Positions 43,107 to 55,240 of a stretch of DNA of 64,000 nucleotides are shown here, piece after piece (within the stretch, counting starts at the first letter, position 1; each line of letters starts with the position of its first letter). The notes under the pieces were generated by a model. The model had not been told where the DNA came from. It was given only the letters and a program-made list of their open reading frames with translations, and did not search any database. Source of the stretch: Codonopsis lanceolata (Eukaryota; Streptophyta; Magnoliopsida; Asterales; Campanulaceae); contig CM028382.1 in assembly GCA_013146195.2 (NCBI GenBank), positions 56,340,027 through 56,404,026 of the forward strand. Direction: 5' to 3'. Made by a program: the position numbers and the translations under genes.

Positions 43107-45169
43107 AACATTAGCACATGAAGCCCGAACTCTCTTAAATTTCTTGCGAAACTAAAAAGAAAAAAAAAGGAGGAGGAAAAAATGTAAGTCTACTATCTTT
43201 ATTTTCCTTGTAAAGTCTTTTGATAAACAATAATAATGAATAAATATGAATAAATAATAAACATGTTGCATGTATTGTATTTCATGAATTATAAAATTGC
43301 AGCATGCTAATTTCCTATATAAAAAAAATCATTTTTGATGTAAATAAACACTTACCAATTTTTTTTTTAAAAAGAAAAAAAATATATACGTACATAAATA
43401 CACATGTAAATAAACATTTAGTTTCTTAAAAAAAAATGTGTATTTCGAAAATATATATTGTATTCTTTTACATCATTTCAATAAATAAAAATACATTTAA
43501 GTATGTATTTTAGCCACACAAAAAAAACCAGAGATTATGTGTATTGTTTTGCATCTAAATAATTATTTTTGCATCCTAGGCATCATAGAAATACATGTTA
43601 AGTATGTATACTGCATTTTTGCATTTATCATGTACATAATAAAATAAGAGAATGTTCATACATTATGTTAATAATCATCCTATAATTGTTCTGCATTGCA
43701 TTTGCATCGAAATAAAGTAGTACATGCATCCATCATGTGCATTTATTGTCCAATAAGCTGCCATAGGGGTGCGCTAAAGAGAAAATAAAATGCCATCAAT
43801 CATAAAAATAAATATTCTTATGGCATTTGCTATGTCCCTGCAGCATAAGCATGCATGAAAAATGAATTTTATGGCATAAAATATATCCGTTTTGTCCCAT
43901 ATTTATCCGAAAATATGCCCGAAAATATGTTCGAAAAATTTAAATTATACTCCGAAAAGTCCATCTCGTGAACATATCGCATGCAAAAATATGTTTTAGC
44001 CTAGAACATGCATCATATAGCTCAAATTGTATTTATAGTATAAATCATGCATAGTAGGGTCAAATAGTGACCACTAGTTCAATCATGCATCGCAAGAATA
44101 AATCACATAAATATCATGCATCATTACCTAATTGCATCATTTAGGCATAAATAGGACATGCATAAGCATCATTAATAAAGTCAGGAGTGCTCCAAAAGTG
44201 CCAAACAGTGCTGAAATCTAGCAGATCTGAAGTATATCCAGACAAATCTAAAAAAAAACGAAGAAACTTACAAAAGTAGGTGGAAGATTGGACACATGAG
44301 TGTTTCGGTCACGAAGAATGTTGCCTCAGTCATTTGTGGAGTACCGGTATTTGAGCTTATTTCGGACCAAGGGAGGAAACTCTTTCCTCCTTTCACCAGA
44401 TTTTGGGTGCATCGGAGTTTTCCCCTTCCTGGATCGTGAAGAAGATGTCATCTGCTAGATAAAACACTTGAGTTGGCAAAGGAAAATTGAGAAAAGGAGC
44501 AAAAATAAGGAGAAAAAAAAAGGAGAGAAGCAGCAATGGCAGACTGCGTACTGAGAGAAGAAAGAGAGAAAGAAGAAAGGAGCGGTGGCTCCCTTTCCCC
44601 CACTCCCCGTCCATAATAAGGGAGGAAAAGGGAATTTTTCCTTTTCCCCCCTCCGAAGTTTGAAGCTGCGACACTTAAGTCCTCAAGTTCCAAAAATTCC
44701 AAAATGGCCGCTAAGCTTAACGAAGACTTAACAAAAGTAATTTTGTTAACGAAAATTGATGGCCATCCATCCGAGGGCAAAGGAAAAGTAATATCCCCAC
44801 CAAGTCAGCCGTAAAATAGGCAAATGAAAAAATTTCAGGCAGCAAAAGAAAAAAGAAAATAAAGAAAAGAAGGAAAAAAGAAGAAAAAAGAGAAAAGAAA
44901 AAAAAAGAAAAAAAAAGTCCTAGCTTGAGAAGCAAGAGTGGCAAATGTAAGAATCACCGAATCGCGGCAAGCACAAAAAGGTAAGAAAGGTAAAGTACTC
45001 TTATCCTAACTTCAAAATATAATAAAAGAAAATTTTCAAAAGTTTTTCAAAAGAATTTTGGTTTTTCAAAAATAAAAGAAAAGTCTCTTTCAAGAAAGTT
45101 TTGTTTATCAAAATAAAAAAGGGAATAATAAAGGAAAAATATTTTCCAAGTTCTGTTTTCAAAAAAAAA
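43107..45169. other. AT-rich spacer upstream of the antisense PMD ORF
   Basis: No supportable gene. 43150-44280 is AT-rich with recurrent aaatatgcat / catgcatcat phrases. 44390-44780 has C/T-rich minus-strand stretches that may be leader sequence. 44830-44920 is almost pure purine on the plus strand. ORFs here are low-complexity. Confidence 0.45.
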
Positions 45170-45720
45170 GAAGAAAAAAAGAGGAATATTCAAAAAAAGA
45201 AAAAAAGAGGAATATTTGAAAAAAGAAAAAAAGAGGAATATACAAAAACACAAAAAAAAGGAATATTTCAAAAAAAAAAACAAAAAAAGAGGAATATTGA
45301 AAAAAAACCAGAGAGAGTGAGAAGAAAAGGAAGGAAAAAGAACAATTTTTTTGCCGTATTTGGCGACAGATTTTGTCGATCTTATATAGTTTTCAAAAAA
45401 CTTGAAGAGAGTTTCTCTTTTGCCGTGCTCGGCGACAGATTTTGATCGGTCGAGTGCAGTTTTCGGAAAATTTGAAAATTTTCTTATTTGTGTTTGGAAA
45501 CAAGGTATTGACCAGTTAGACACAATTTTTGAAAATTTCTCTTAACATATTTCGATAACAAGTATTGACCAGTTGGAATATGGTTTCCGAAAAACATTAA
45601 ATTCTTCATACCGTATTTGACGGCCGTTCCCGACCATTTGAATACGGATTTTTCGAAAAACATGAAAATCTTTTTCCTGTTGTGTTCTTGGTCGGGTTTT
45701 TGACCCGAAGGACATGACAT
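45170..45720. repeat. tandem repeats in the 3' UTR of the Tat-like element
   Basis: 45170-45303 is a minisatellite of about 30-bp units built on aaaaaaagaggaatatt (about five copies). 45340-45720 is a diverged array of units of roughly 65-85 bp with a 'gccgtatttggcgac...ttttcgaaaaac' theme (about five copies). Such arrays just before the 3' LTR are known from Tat/Ogre-type elements and can seed satellites. Confidence 0.65.
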
Positions 45721-46052
45721 CCTCGTTGGTTGTAGTTTAGGTTTTGGCCTGAACTACGTTTGGTCTGATTTCATTTATTAAGTAATACGTAAGCAGCCTA
45801 CACTAGTATGTCCGACCATCAGAGCACTTCATTTACATATATGCTTAAAAACTACGATAACCTGTTATAACCGACTAAATATGTCTAGGTTATGGAGTTT
45901 GGATAGCATGATAAACTATAGCATTATAATTGTTACCTGTTGCATTTCTCTCCTATTTTAATTGAACGAAATTGGAGAGTCTATTGTTTATCAACGATGT
46001 TCGTCTACTCAGTAAGCCTCGGGTTACCCGTAGACTCCATCGTTGAGGGCTC
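45721..46052 (+). other. sequence leading to the Tat-type LTR
   Basis: Non-coding. It ends 'gcctcgggttacccgtagactccatcgttgagggctc' immediately before TGTAGACACC. A purine tract (gagggc) is weak. Confidence 0.4.
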
Positions 46053-47300
46053 TGTAGACACCCAATTTCGTACCCACTCGATATGTGACTCGACATGTGA
46101 TATCAAGAACTGCTTAAACTTAACAAATGTCAAGTTACAGGAGTTAAAAATGCGAAAGGCAAAGCAGGATGCGCAAAACAGTAAAGTGCGAAGGGTGAAA
46201 GTGCCAAAAATGAACCTGGAATAGGGCCATGGCGCGGCCAAAAGGTTGGATTGGCGCCGCGCCATGCCAAGGTGTAGTCCGCGCCATCTATGCTACAGTG
46301 CCTCTGAAAATTAACGCATTGTACAATCGACGAAGGCCGGTGTACACGATAATTCAACGCACTGAGGGAATTTGTAATCCCCGATGAGTCCCCTCGTCCA
46401 CCTATAAATAAGAGTGTTGGGCTCCCTTCTGAAGACGGAGAAAATTAGAGGCAAAGAAACGCTGAAGAAAACTCTCCGCGTTCTTACAACGCCGAAGTAG
46501 TGAGAGAAGTGAGATAGGAAGTGTGTAGCCCACCAAAGCTTCCAAACCTCGTCCAAACTCCGCCAAAACACAAATCCACCGGTTAAAAGTGATCCCTAGC
46601 CTTTTAGTTAGGTATCCACCTTATTTTCTCGGCCCAAAATCCATAAAGTAAGCCGTTACTCTGCCCGAGTAATAGGCTAAAAAATACACAAAATAAGCCG
46701 TTATTCCGCCCAACCAAAAAGGCCAAAACCATCCGAAATAAGCCGTCATTCTGCCCGAGTGAACGAGCCATAACCATCAAGAATAAGCAGTCACTCTGCT
46801 CGAATCACAACAACAACAACACAACAACAACAACAAAGACTCCCTCTCCCTGAAGGACAGAGCGAGCACACTGCGCTCTAAAAGGTAATAGCCTTTAAGG
46901 GCGCTATTTTTTTATAAAGTTACTTTTTAAATCCGGCCCAATGTAGCCAATATAAGCCGTTGTGCTGCCCGGATATAGTTAGAAAATATTATGTAAAAGA
47001 GCCGTTATAATGGCCAAATATTTTTAAATATATTTGTAATTATTGTAAGGAAATGGCTGCAAGTCCGTAAATAATGTAGCCACGGATGTATTTGTTTTAT
47101 TTTCCTGTCTTTTAATGCTTTGTTTATTTGCTAAATAAATATAACAATAAGCATACTTTAGCCAAAAACTATTTTGAGACCGAAAGGGCGAGTTGGGTGC
47201 TTAGCACCTTCCCAACTCGTAACTTAGCCTCCGAACCCGTTTTCTTAATCTCTGGTTTTCTTTTTTCTGGTTTTGCTTTATTTTTGCCTTAAAATAAAGA
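46053..47300 (+). repeat. Tat/Ogre-type LTR, plus orientation
   Basis: It starts TGTAGACACCCAATTTCG, the same start as the minus-strand LTR ending at 27651, and shares the block gagaccgaaagggcgagt (47177-47195). It ends just before tggcgactct (47301), a tRNA-Arg-type primer site start. A TATA-like tataaataag lies near 46403. Confidence 0.7.
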
Positions 47301-47870
47301 TGGCGACTCTAAAACATTTTGGATCCAGTGGGGCCTCGCAGCACTCCTTTCTTGCACTTTTTCGTTTTCCCCTAAAAAAGGGAAAATGTGAATGAAAGGG
47401 TGGTGTATTCCCATATCCTGGTATCCTCTAAACAAGGGATAACTTGATGCGGGAAACCCAAAGCTCCCATACTGACCCGAAATTGGCCATAAGGCTATTT
47501 TTAATAAAATCTATAGTGGGAGCGTCGCAACATCCTTTTTTGCACTTTTCCGTTTTCCCCTAAAAAAAGGAAAAATGAGAATGAAAGGGTGATGCATTCC
47601 CATACCCTGGTATCCCCTAAAAAAGGGATAACTTGATGCGGGAAACCCAAAGTTCCCATATTGGATCAAAAATCCACTAAAGTCAACCGAGGCGCATTCC
47701 AACGCGCTATCTTAGACAGGACTCCTCTCGCACTTTTAATTTCGTCTTCCCTAAACAAGAGATGGTGGAACGAGAGAAGTGGTGTCCTGCATCCGCACGT
47801 ACGCGCACCCCTATCCAAGGGCGCGCGGGGCGCGCGCATCCCGGGCGACCCACAGGTATTGTAGTCTTTT
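47301..47870 (+). mobile_element. Tat-type 5' internal leader with a 188-bp triple repeat
   Basis: The primer-site-like tggcgactct (47301) is split from ccagtgggg by 14 bases. Then the phrase [t/c]gcactttt..cgttttcccctaaa begins at 47353, 47541 and about 47729, exactly 188 bases apart, each followed by a 'gagaatgaaagggtggtg.attccc' segment. The third copy is diverged. No ORF. Confidence 0.65.
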
Positions 47871-48102
47871 CGCCCTTAAAAGTGATTTTTTTTGGTTGAA
47901 AAAAAAAGATGATGGACTAGAGCGATTGAAATCTTTTGAAAGTGGACTAGCCAGAATTTACTCCAAATTGAAAAGGGTGAAATTCAGGCCAGTCCACTTT
48001 AGATAATTTCTCCAACTCCTAAAGTCCTCCATGTTTTTAAATAATCGGTAAAGGACATTTTTTGAGCAAAAAAGACGAGTATACCCTTAATAAAATTGGA
48101 TT
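47871..48102. other. spacer
   Basis: Short AT-rich stretch without a gene. Confidence 0.4.
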
Positions 48103-48323
48103 AGGGGCGCGTTGCCTCGCAATTCAAAATTGATGCATAACAATTTCAATGTGTGCATCGGTAATCAAATTTTTGCATCGGGATTATTGGGAAAAAGTTT
48201 CATGCATCGCAATTGAAAAATCATGCCTCACGATGGAAACATAATTCAAAATTATGCATCGGGATGCATCAGTTTGTGCATTGGGATGCAGAGACTCAAA
48301 CACCTTACATAACTCTTGCATTC

Positions 48324-48461
48324 TTAAATATCATCGACATCAGCTTCATCAATCTTCTGTCCAAACCCTTTAGGCCCAACTCCAGCCCTTACTTTCTTCT
48401 TCTTCCCACTTTTCTTTACCTTAGCTGCTTCCTCCTTCTCAAATTTGTCTTTCTCCATTTT
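48324..48461 (-). pseudogene. terminal exon of an unidentified gene (copy 1)
   Basis: The minus strand has an acceptor (ttcttgcAG, next to 48461), then 45 open codons to TAA: KMEKDKFEKEEAAKVKKSGK at the start and PKGFGQKIDEADVDDI at the end. Basic, then an acidic tail with a clean stop, so it looks like a genuine last exon captured from a host gene. I do not recognise the family. Upstream exons are not found, so it is a fragment. Confidence 0.45.
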
Positions 48462-48866
48462 CTGCAAGAAATCTGTCATAGTTATATAGATAACCTAAAA
48501 ATGATCCCGCAAATTAGCGAAAAACCTGAATCCCAAGATCACAAACTCAAGACACCACGTCAAGAAAATGTGGAATTCAACCAAAAATAGAAAAACATTT
48601 TACCCCTATAGTGAGAATCCGACAAATGTGACAGACATAAGAACTGCAACGATAGTGATGAATTTAGGGCGCGCTGTATCCTAATTCAAAGTCGATGCCT
48701 CGCAATTCCAATGTATGCTTCAGTAATCCAATATTTGTATTGGGATTATTGAGAAGAAGCTTCAAGCATCACAATTCAAAAATCTTGTATCACGATGGAA
48801 ACAAAATTCAAAATTATGCATCAAGATGCATCATTTTATGCATCGGGATGCAAAGACTAAAAAACC

Positions 48867-49030
48867 TTACATGAAACTATTGCATTCTGAAATATCATTG
48901 ACATTGGCTTCATCAATCTTCTGCCCAAACCCTTTAGGCCCAGCTCTAACTCTCTCTTTCTTCTTCTTCCCACTTTTCTTTACCTTAGATGCTTCCTCCT
49001 TCTCAAATTTCCTTTTCTCCCTTTTTTTGC
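48867..49030 (-). pseudogene. terminal exon of the same unidentified gene (copy 2)
   Basis: The same exon diverged: EKRKFEKEEASKVKKSGKKK, then RAGPKGFGQKIDEANVNDIS. The stop has changed to a serine codon, with a new stop ten codons later. The acceptor is lost (ttgcAA). More decayed than copy 1. Confidence 0.4.
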
Positions 49031-49230
49031 AAGAAATCTGTCACAACTATATAGATTACCTGAAAACCAGTAAATTATCGATCCCACAAATTAGCGACAA
49101 ACCGAATCCCAAGATCACAAACTCAAGACACCCATGTCAAGAAAATGCAAAATTCAACCGAAAATGGAAAAACATTTTACCCATATAGTGAGAATGGATA
49201 AGCCGACAAATGCGATGGACAGAAAAACTG

Positions 49231-49795
49231 CTATGATAGTGGATTAGAACCAACCATTGAATGTTGTAACTAATTTTTCAGTAGTCTCAACTGGGTTTAC
49301 TTTAGAAATCAAGAAATTGTTGTCTTGAATGGCAGAAATTCTCCATATTTGGGTGGGGTTAAGAGGAATGGAGTGTTTGTGCTTAATTATCTCTTGGATA
49401 TCAATTGCTTTACAGAGCGAGTTTATTTACTGCGTCGTGATGGGAAATTTAGGAAGAAAATAATGAAAGTGAACTTATGCAATTGAAACAAAAGGAGTAC
49501 TAGAACGATTACAAATATCTTAAAAGGGACTGGTCCGCAATTTATCCAATGGAAAAATACACATTAAAGGGATTATGTGGGGTAGTGGGCATGCCTGTGG
49601 GTGGTTGGGTTGGGTTAGGTTAAGACATTGGAAGTCTGGTTAGAGACTTGGAGGGCAGGCTTGTGGGTGCTTGGCTTTATGGTTTTGGGTCAGGCTTGGT
49701 GCCGGTGGGCTAGGGCGAAAGGTAAGTGCACCAACTAAAGAAATAGGGGGATAATCGGGCCAGTCCCCTATGATGATAATATAACCTTTCCAAAT
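49231..49795. other. spacer without a gene
   Basis: No supportable ORF or repeat ends. A 'ggaaggtaagtgcacca'-like phrase at about 49718 recurs in the Athila-like LTR (about 20080). Confidence 0.4.
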
Positions 49796-49935
49796 CTAGG
49801 TATCACAATGAAAACATTTGGCATCGCTAAAAATTTTGGGCATCGCAATGCAAAAGCCACTGCCCAAATTTGGGCATCGCAAGGAAAAACATTGGGCATC
49901 ACTCAAATTTTTGGGCATTACAATGTAAAAGCCCC
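49796..49935. repeat. short tandem array of gggcatcgcaatg-type units
   Basis: About five copies of [t/g]ggcatcgc[a/t]a[t/a/g]g, spaced 25-30 bases, within 49800-49930. The same gcatcgcaatt theme occurs in the duplication at 48110-48290, so the two regions are related. Confidence 0.6.
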
Positions 49936-50044
49936 AGCACCCTATATATTGTGTTTCCTTCCCTTCCCTCCGCTTAAGAACTGAGAAGACGTAGACAAAG
50001 ACAAAGAGAGAGTGAACAAGAGAGAGATTGAGAGAGAAGAGAAA

Positions 50045-50245
50045 GAAAAGGGTGGTTGGGCTATAGCGATGCATGGTGGCGCAGGTGTCGACCCAAATCT
50101 CCTCATGGAACACCAAGAACAAGCCAAACAACTTCTCACGTGCTGCCTTAATCTCGACATCATAGCTCTTTGATCCTCTCTCTCCGACAATGACGTCGTT
50201 GAACTTGTCGTACGCTTCTTTCACTTGGCAGGGTTGGATGTGTAA
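50045..50245 (-). pseudogene. exon-like fragment of unknown gene
   Basis: Minus strand reads VKEAYDKFNDVIVGERGSKS, then VEIKAAREKLFGLFLVFHEE and WVDTCATMHRYSP. The composition looks like a real soluble protein exon, and (G/A)-rich sequence follows. The 216-codon frame around it also runs through repeats and so is not a protein. I do not recognise the family. Confidence 0.35.
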
Positions 50246-50359
50246 GTAAATGAACGAGCAATTCAGAAATGAACGACACCCACATCCAAGACTTCGAAAA
50301 TGAATGATGCCCACATCAAAGATTTTGACACCCACAGCGAAGACTCTAACGCTTGCTAA

Positions 50360-51796
50360 TGTGTTATAATTATACCTCGCAAGTGCACGAGTCAACCGAA
50401 GCATAGTTGTGCGGAAGCAAGGGTCAAACCACAGAGATAAAAACAATTAAAAAGGTTCTAATCAGACAATAAATAAAAGAAATTAAACTACGAGGGGGGG
50501 GGTTGTTTGTTAATTGATTAAAACTAATGAATTGACTATTTAAACTAATTTAAAAGTAATAAAAATAATAATTGCAAGAATCAAAGAGTTATCAAAGATT
50601 AATGAATGGGGAGAATTTAGGAATTGTGATTCACTTGTATCGCCTATTATGTATTTTTAACTAATGAATCTATCAATTACAGGTTCGTTCACTAGTGTAA
50701 AGGATTGGGACTTACGGAGCGAGATTTGCAACCCTTAGTACTCCGCCTTAACTGTGTTTTCTTGGTCCGTCAACACAACAATTAAGAGTCCATAAAGTTA
50801 TCTAAGAACTCACGTGAACCTAGATCTAACCTTAGCCTGATCAAGAAATCAGAGTGATCTATTTATCATTTAGGTTGGCCAATATATAACTCACGCACGA
50901 TTATACAACTTATTATATCCATGAGCTTATAGATTCATTAACATCAATTAAGAGTCCATAAAGTTCTCTAAGAACTCACGCGAACCTAGATCTAACCTTT
51001 GTTCGATCAGGAAATCAGAGAGATCTATTTATCATTTAGGTTGGCCAATATATAACTCACGCACGATCATGCAACTTATTATACCCATGAGCTTATAGAT
51101 TCATTAACACAACCATTATGCGATAATTTCACTATAAACCAAAGATAATCTAAATGATAAACAAATAATTGATAGAATGTAAAATATATTTAACACATAA
51201 AAAGTGATACAAGTTACCTCAAATCCCTAGAAATATGCGGTTAGTTCATCATAGGCGATGAACAAATCATTGTGTTGGAAGAAGAACTCATCAATCTTCA
51301 ATAATCAACAATTAAAATAAAGCAAACAGTGTTTTTTTTTGTCTTGAGAGTGGCTCAAGAATGGCTAAAATTCGGATCCCTAAAGCTGTACTACTAGGGT
51401 TCTATTTATACAAGGTTAGGTATTTTAAGAAATTACAAAATGGTCCAGAGCAAAAAACAGGACCAAGCGGTCGCTTGGTCCATGCATTGAGCGACCACTT
51501 AACAGCTTTTCCACGGACACCACTTTCTGGAAAATGTGTTGTAGCTCAGCCTTGAGGGCTGAGTGAGTGCTTGACGTCTTAACTTCACATTTTTTCCTTG
51601 AACTTCCAACAATTTGCACTCAGGTCCCTGGAATCTTCATTTTATGGAATAAAGGCCCGAAATTCATCAATCTTCTCAAACTTAACCTGAAACTTATAAA
51701 ACACTTAAAACCCATATTAGTAGCTTTAGAAACTCGTAAAAACACAATATAAGTAGGAATTTATACACAATAGATGTGTATAAAACACATCTATCA
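50360..51796 (-). repeat. 3' LTR of the minus-strand Athila-like element
   Basis: On the minus strand it starts TGATAGATGTG directly after aagtttgggggtatt (purine tract at about 51800-51810). The other end is near tgtgttataattatacc (about 50360; an alternative is 50354). It contains an internal tandem duplication: caattaagagtccataaag at 50779 and 50945 (166-bp period). Confidence 0.6.
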
Positions 51797-54320
51797 AATA
51801 CCCCCAAACTTAGACTTTGCTCATCCACGAGTAAACAAATAAATACAAAAGTAGTATATAAACATAAATAAAAATACTAAAATTACAATTAGGTAAAATC
51901 TTTTTGGAGGGTGATACTATTTACGCTCCTCTAGAAACCTACAAACTCAAGGAGACTTGACAGAGTGACTTGACTATGCAGATAAATACAAAAGCAATCA
52001 AAACTAAACTAACAAAGCATAAATAAATAAAGAAAATCTTTTTATTTTTATTCTCAAATATGAACAATGCGAAAGTTAAAAGGTGTCTCACAGAATGCTC
52101 TACACATATGCAAGGACCACTTCCATTACTAAATGTGTTCACTCCATCATACAAATAGTACTATGATTATTCAATGTGTGACCACCCACTCATGTAACAT
52201 CTCCAAAATTAGACATTTTAATCAAGCAAAACACAACATTCATTCTCCCAAATTTTGAAATACAAATGTGTGTACAATTAAAAAGGAGAATCTACCGTCA
52301 ACACCCGATCATTCTACAAAAGAGAGAATATAGAGGAATAAAAAATGATTATACATCCATCTCATGCACTTCTTATGTATGAATACACTACTTTTATTTC
52401 CTAGTTACTTACAATAGCTAAGATTATGCTAATACATTGAGCTTTACCAAGAAGTGTATAAGTGAAGCATGGATCAATTAGCATATATTATCAAATCAAG
52501 AAAAATATAGCATGATAAAGCCGCACTAGATCAATAGGAATTCATTAAGCTTGTAATGTAAGGCCAAGGGTATTGGGGTAGCGAAAATAAGGAAAGGAAT
52601 TCAAAGCGAGAGAGTACAACTACCCAAAATCCCCATTGCTTCCATTGTATAGATACATGCATTAGGCTAGGACCTGGAAAGACAAAGACTTGGGGAAATT
52701 TCCCTCAAACTTGTATTTTACCATCTATCTATTTCATAACTGAGTGCCCACTTAACATTCTATTTCTTTTTGGCTATGCCATCTTTTACTCTAATTTGCA
52801 CTCCTTTTTATTTTTATTTTTATCTTCTTCACTCTGTTTCTTCTCTTTTCCCTTTTTTAAAGATAGATAACAGAGAATACAACGAAGAAGATGAAACAAT
52901 AGGAGGATCTTTTGTAATGACAGTCCATGTAACATCAATTCTCAGCCCAAGTTCTACTCTCTCCAAGGTAGGCAAAAGTGTATAGGCTTAAAAAGGTAAA
53001 GATAATGTGGGAAAAAGAAATGATGTCAAATGGGGGTCAGTGTGTGCTTTGCACACGCCATTCTTTTAATAAAGCTCAAAAGGGACACTAGGGATAAAAA
53101 TATAGATATGTCAGGAAGCTGAAAAAGGCTCAAACGATCCAAAGATGGCCTAAATCATATCTTAGTGCTGAATCATCATACAAAATTTCATAGAAAATGA
53201 AATACAGTAGTAAATATCACATCCATATATGAAATGAAAAACAGCTCCTAATGCATTTGACATAAGCCTTCGCTAAAAAAGATGTCGGGAAATTAAAGAC
53301 TAACATGCAATCACGATTCAAAAGTGTGTTTGAGATATATTAGCAAGACAATTCCAAAAATTCTAACCTTCATAAAAATGACCCTAAGTTACAGATCAAT
53401 GTAACACTCATGTAAAGACGGTTACTCATCCTGTTTAGGTGCACAAAACCAGTCTCTCGGAGAATGCAATGTGTACTATCTGCTAGATAAAAATATCCAA
53501 GTCCGTCAATAATGGTGGGGTATGAGTACACAAAGGGGAATAATAATAGGAAATTTACACAACAGAGTAAATTCCAGAAGGATCGAGGAAGGAGTCAGCA
53601 TTAATTATCATCGACTTAAATTCTACACCTAGACTCGAGAATAAAATTTTAAATCTCTTATAAATTTTTTTGGAGGATGATGCTAATTGGAATAAGGTTG
53701 GATAAGTAGCCAGTTGTGAACTAAAACAACCATCTACTCATCTGTTTGGAAGAAACTAATATGGTCACGACCTTTGTCTCTGTATTTGACCTCATCAACT
53801 CCTAAAATAAAAATAAGCAAAAACAAGAAAATAGGTAGGAGAAGAGATATAAGGGACACTAATTGTCCCATGTACATAGCATAATTTACACCACAAGTTC
53901 CCAATTTTCATTAGGCTGGGACCTGAAAGGACCTGGACCTAGAATTCCCCCCCCCCCAAACTTGAAATGCATTTTGTCCTCAAAATTTTGGACCGACTGA
54001 TAAGGGAGTTGATTTGTAGAGAGAACGGAAAACAAGTGGTAGATCCGCATAACGAAGGAAGACGCTATTTAAGCGTCGGCTCCATGTGAGCCAGGACCAC
54101 GTAATGAAGGAAGACGCCATTCAGGGACAGTGTCAGGCGGCATGTTGAGGTTGGAGGCAAGGTTATGGAAGAATTGATTATTAAAGCCATAAAAGTAGTT
54201 TTGGTAGACCCTGCTCTATACGCTGCTCGAGTGTATCTAATCTCTGATCGACACGCTACTGGAACATGTCAGGTCTACGCGTTGTTGAAGCGTGTCTAAT
54301 CCTAGCTGGACCTCCATTAA
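51797..54320 (-). other. long 3' untranslated region of the Athila-like element
   Basis: 2.5 kb with no supportable gene on either strand. Several purine tracts of the aagtttggggg type occur on the minus strand (about 51805, 52710, 53950), matching the layout at 18000-19754. Confidence 0.55.
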
Positions 54321-55240
54321 CTAGGTGGAAATCTCCTCCAAAGGATCCATCTCAGGATTCTCCTCAACATCCTCAACTTGGTCTTTAGGGTGGCGGGCAT
54401 AGGGTTGCCGTGTCCTATTAGTGACGCCCTTTATGGCGACATTAGGCATCGGCCTGATACGCTCTAAGTCGGGAGTCCACTGGACTCCCATGTTGGCATA
54501 GAGACCAATAATAAGACTCGGGAAATGATATCTCGTGTTAACGGTCTTATCGACCATGCCTCGAAGCTGCCCATTGATCAAAACAACGATATCAATGGAC
54601 CCTTTTGTCAAAATAGTGTAAATCAAAATTGCCCAATTCCATGTCACATCAAACTGATGTGTTGTGGGCATCACCCTGGTATAAATAGATTTATAAATTC
54701 CCTTGGCCTGGGGAGTCAAATAAGACTCCCTAATTGAACGAGGGCGACCAGCTGTCTCCGCTCGTCCATAGGTACACTCCGACCCAGGCATGACTATCCT
54801 ATCACTAATATTGGCCAACGGTAAATTATAAGGTAAATAAGATTGATAGTCATCAATCTGTACGACATGCAAATTATAAAAATCTCGGATGGCGTCGAGA
54901 CCAAAATAAACCAAATTACCTTGGACCCTTGACCAGTCAGGGTCCTCTCCGAAGACTCGTCCACTGTGAGCGTAAAACTCAAGGACGATAGGGACCACCG
55001 CTTCGCCAGGAGCGGCACACAAATTCACCCACTCATTTCTAGCAAAATGGGAAGTCATTGATAGCTCTTATAATCAAACCCTCTCTCTGGAAAAATGACT
55101 TTAGAGTTAAAGCCCTCTAAGTAAACCTGAAAATGTTCGGTACTTTGAAAATGTGCCTCATCAAATTCTATTGCCGGAGCAGAAGATGACAATGCCCCGG
55201 CAGTATTTGATTTACTACTTTTCTTTGGTGCCATTATCAA
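54321..55240 (-). pseudogene. Athila-like third ORF ('putative plant transposon protein', PF20167-like), one frameshift
   Basis: The N-terminal piece 55240-55055 starts MAPKKSSKSNTAGALSS (after an MI) and ends GFDYKSYQ at a TGA, overlapping the ATG of a 245-codon frame (55058-54321): MTSHFARNEWVNLCAAPGEA, VVPIVLEFYAHSGRVFG, WNWAILIYTILTKGSIDIVV. A one-base shift at about 55057 splits what reads as one protein. It lies between integrase and 3' LTR, the place of the third ORF in Athila-type elements. Its role is unknown; earlier literature calls that position env-like, but no signal peptide or membrane segment is evident here. Near-intact. Confidence 0.6.

Larger units (their letters stand above)
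48103..49230. repeat. two-copy tandem duplication of about 560 bp carrying a gene fragment
   Basis: Copy 1 starts ttaggggcgcgttgcctcgcaattc (about 48103), copy 2 tttagggcgcgctgtatcctaattc (about 48664). Order in each: a run of 'gcatcg.gat / gcatcgcaatt' motifs, then a minus-strand Lys-rich exon, a short intron-like stretch, and 'agaaaatg.aattcaacc.aaaat.gaaaaacattttacc'. Both copies are clearly diverged. Confidence 0.75.

Noticed and set aside
45047..45523. Long ORFs of Lys- or Phe-rich composition on both strands
   Set aside because: Readings of the A-rich 3'-UTR minisatellite; low complexity.
49796..50446. 216-codon minus-strand ORF as a full gene
   Set aside because: Most of it translates the gcatcgcaatg array and LTR-adjacent sequence; only the 50045-50245 part looks exon-like.
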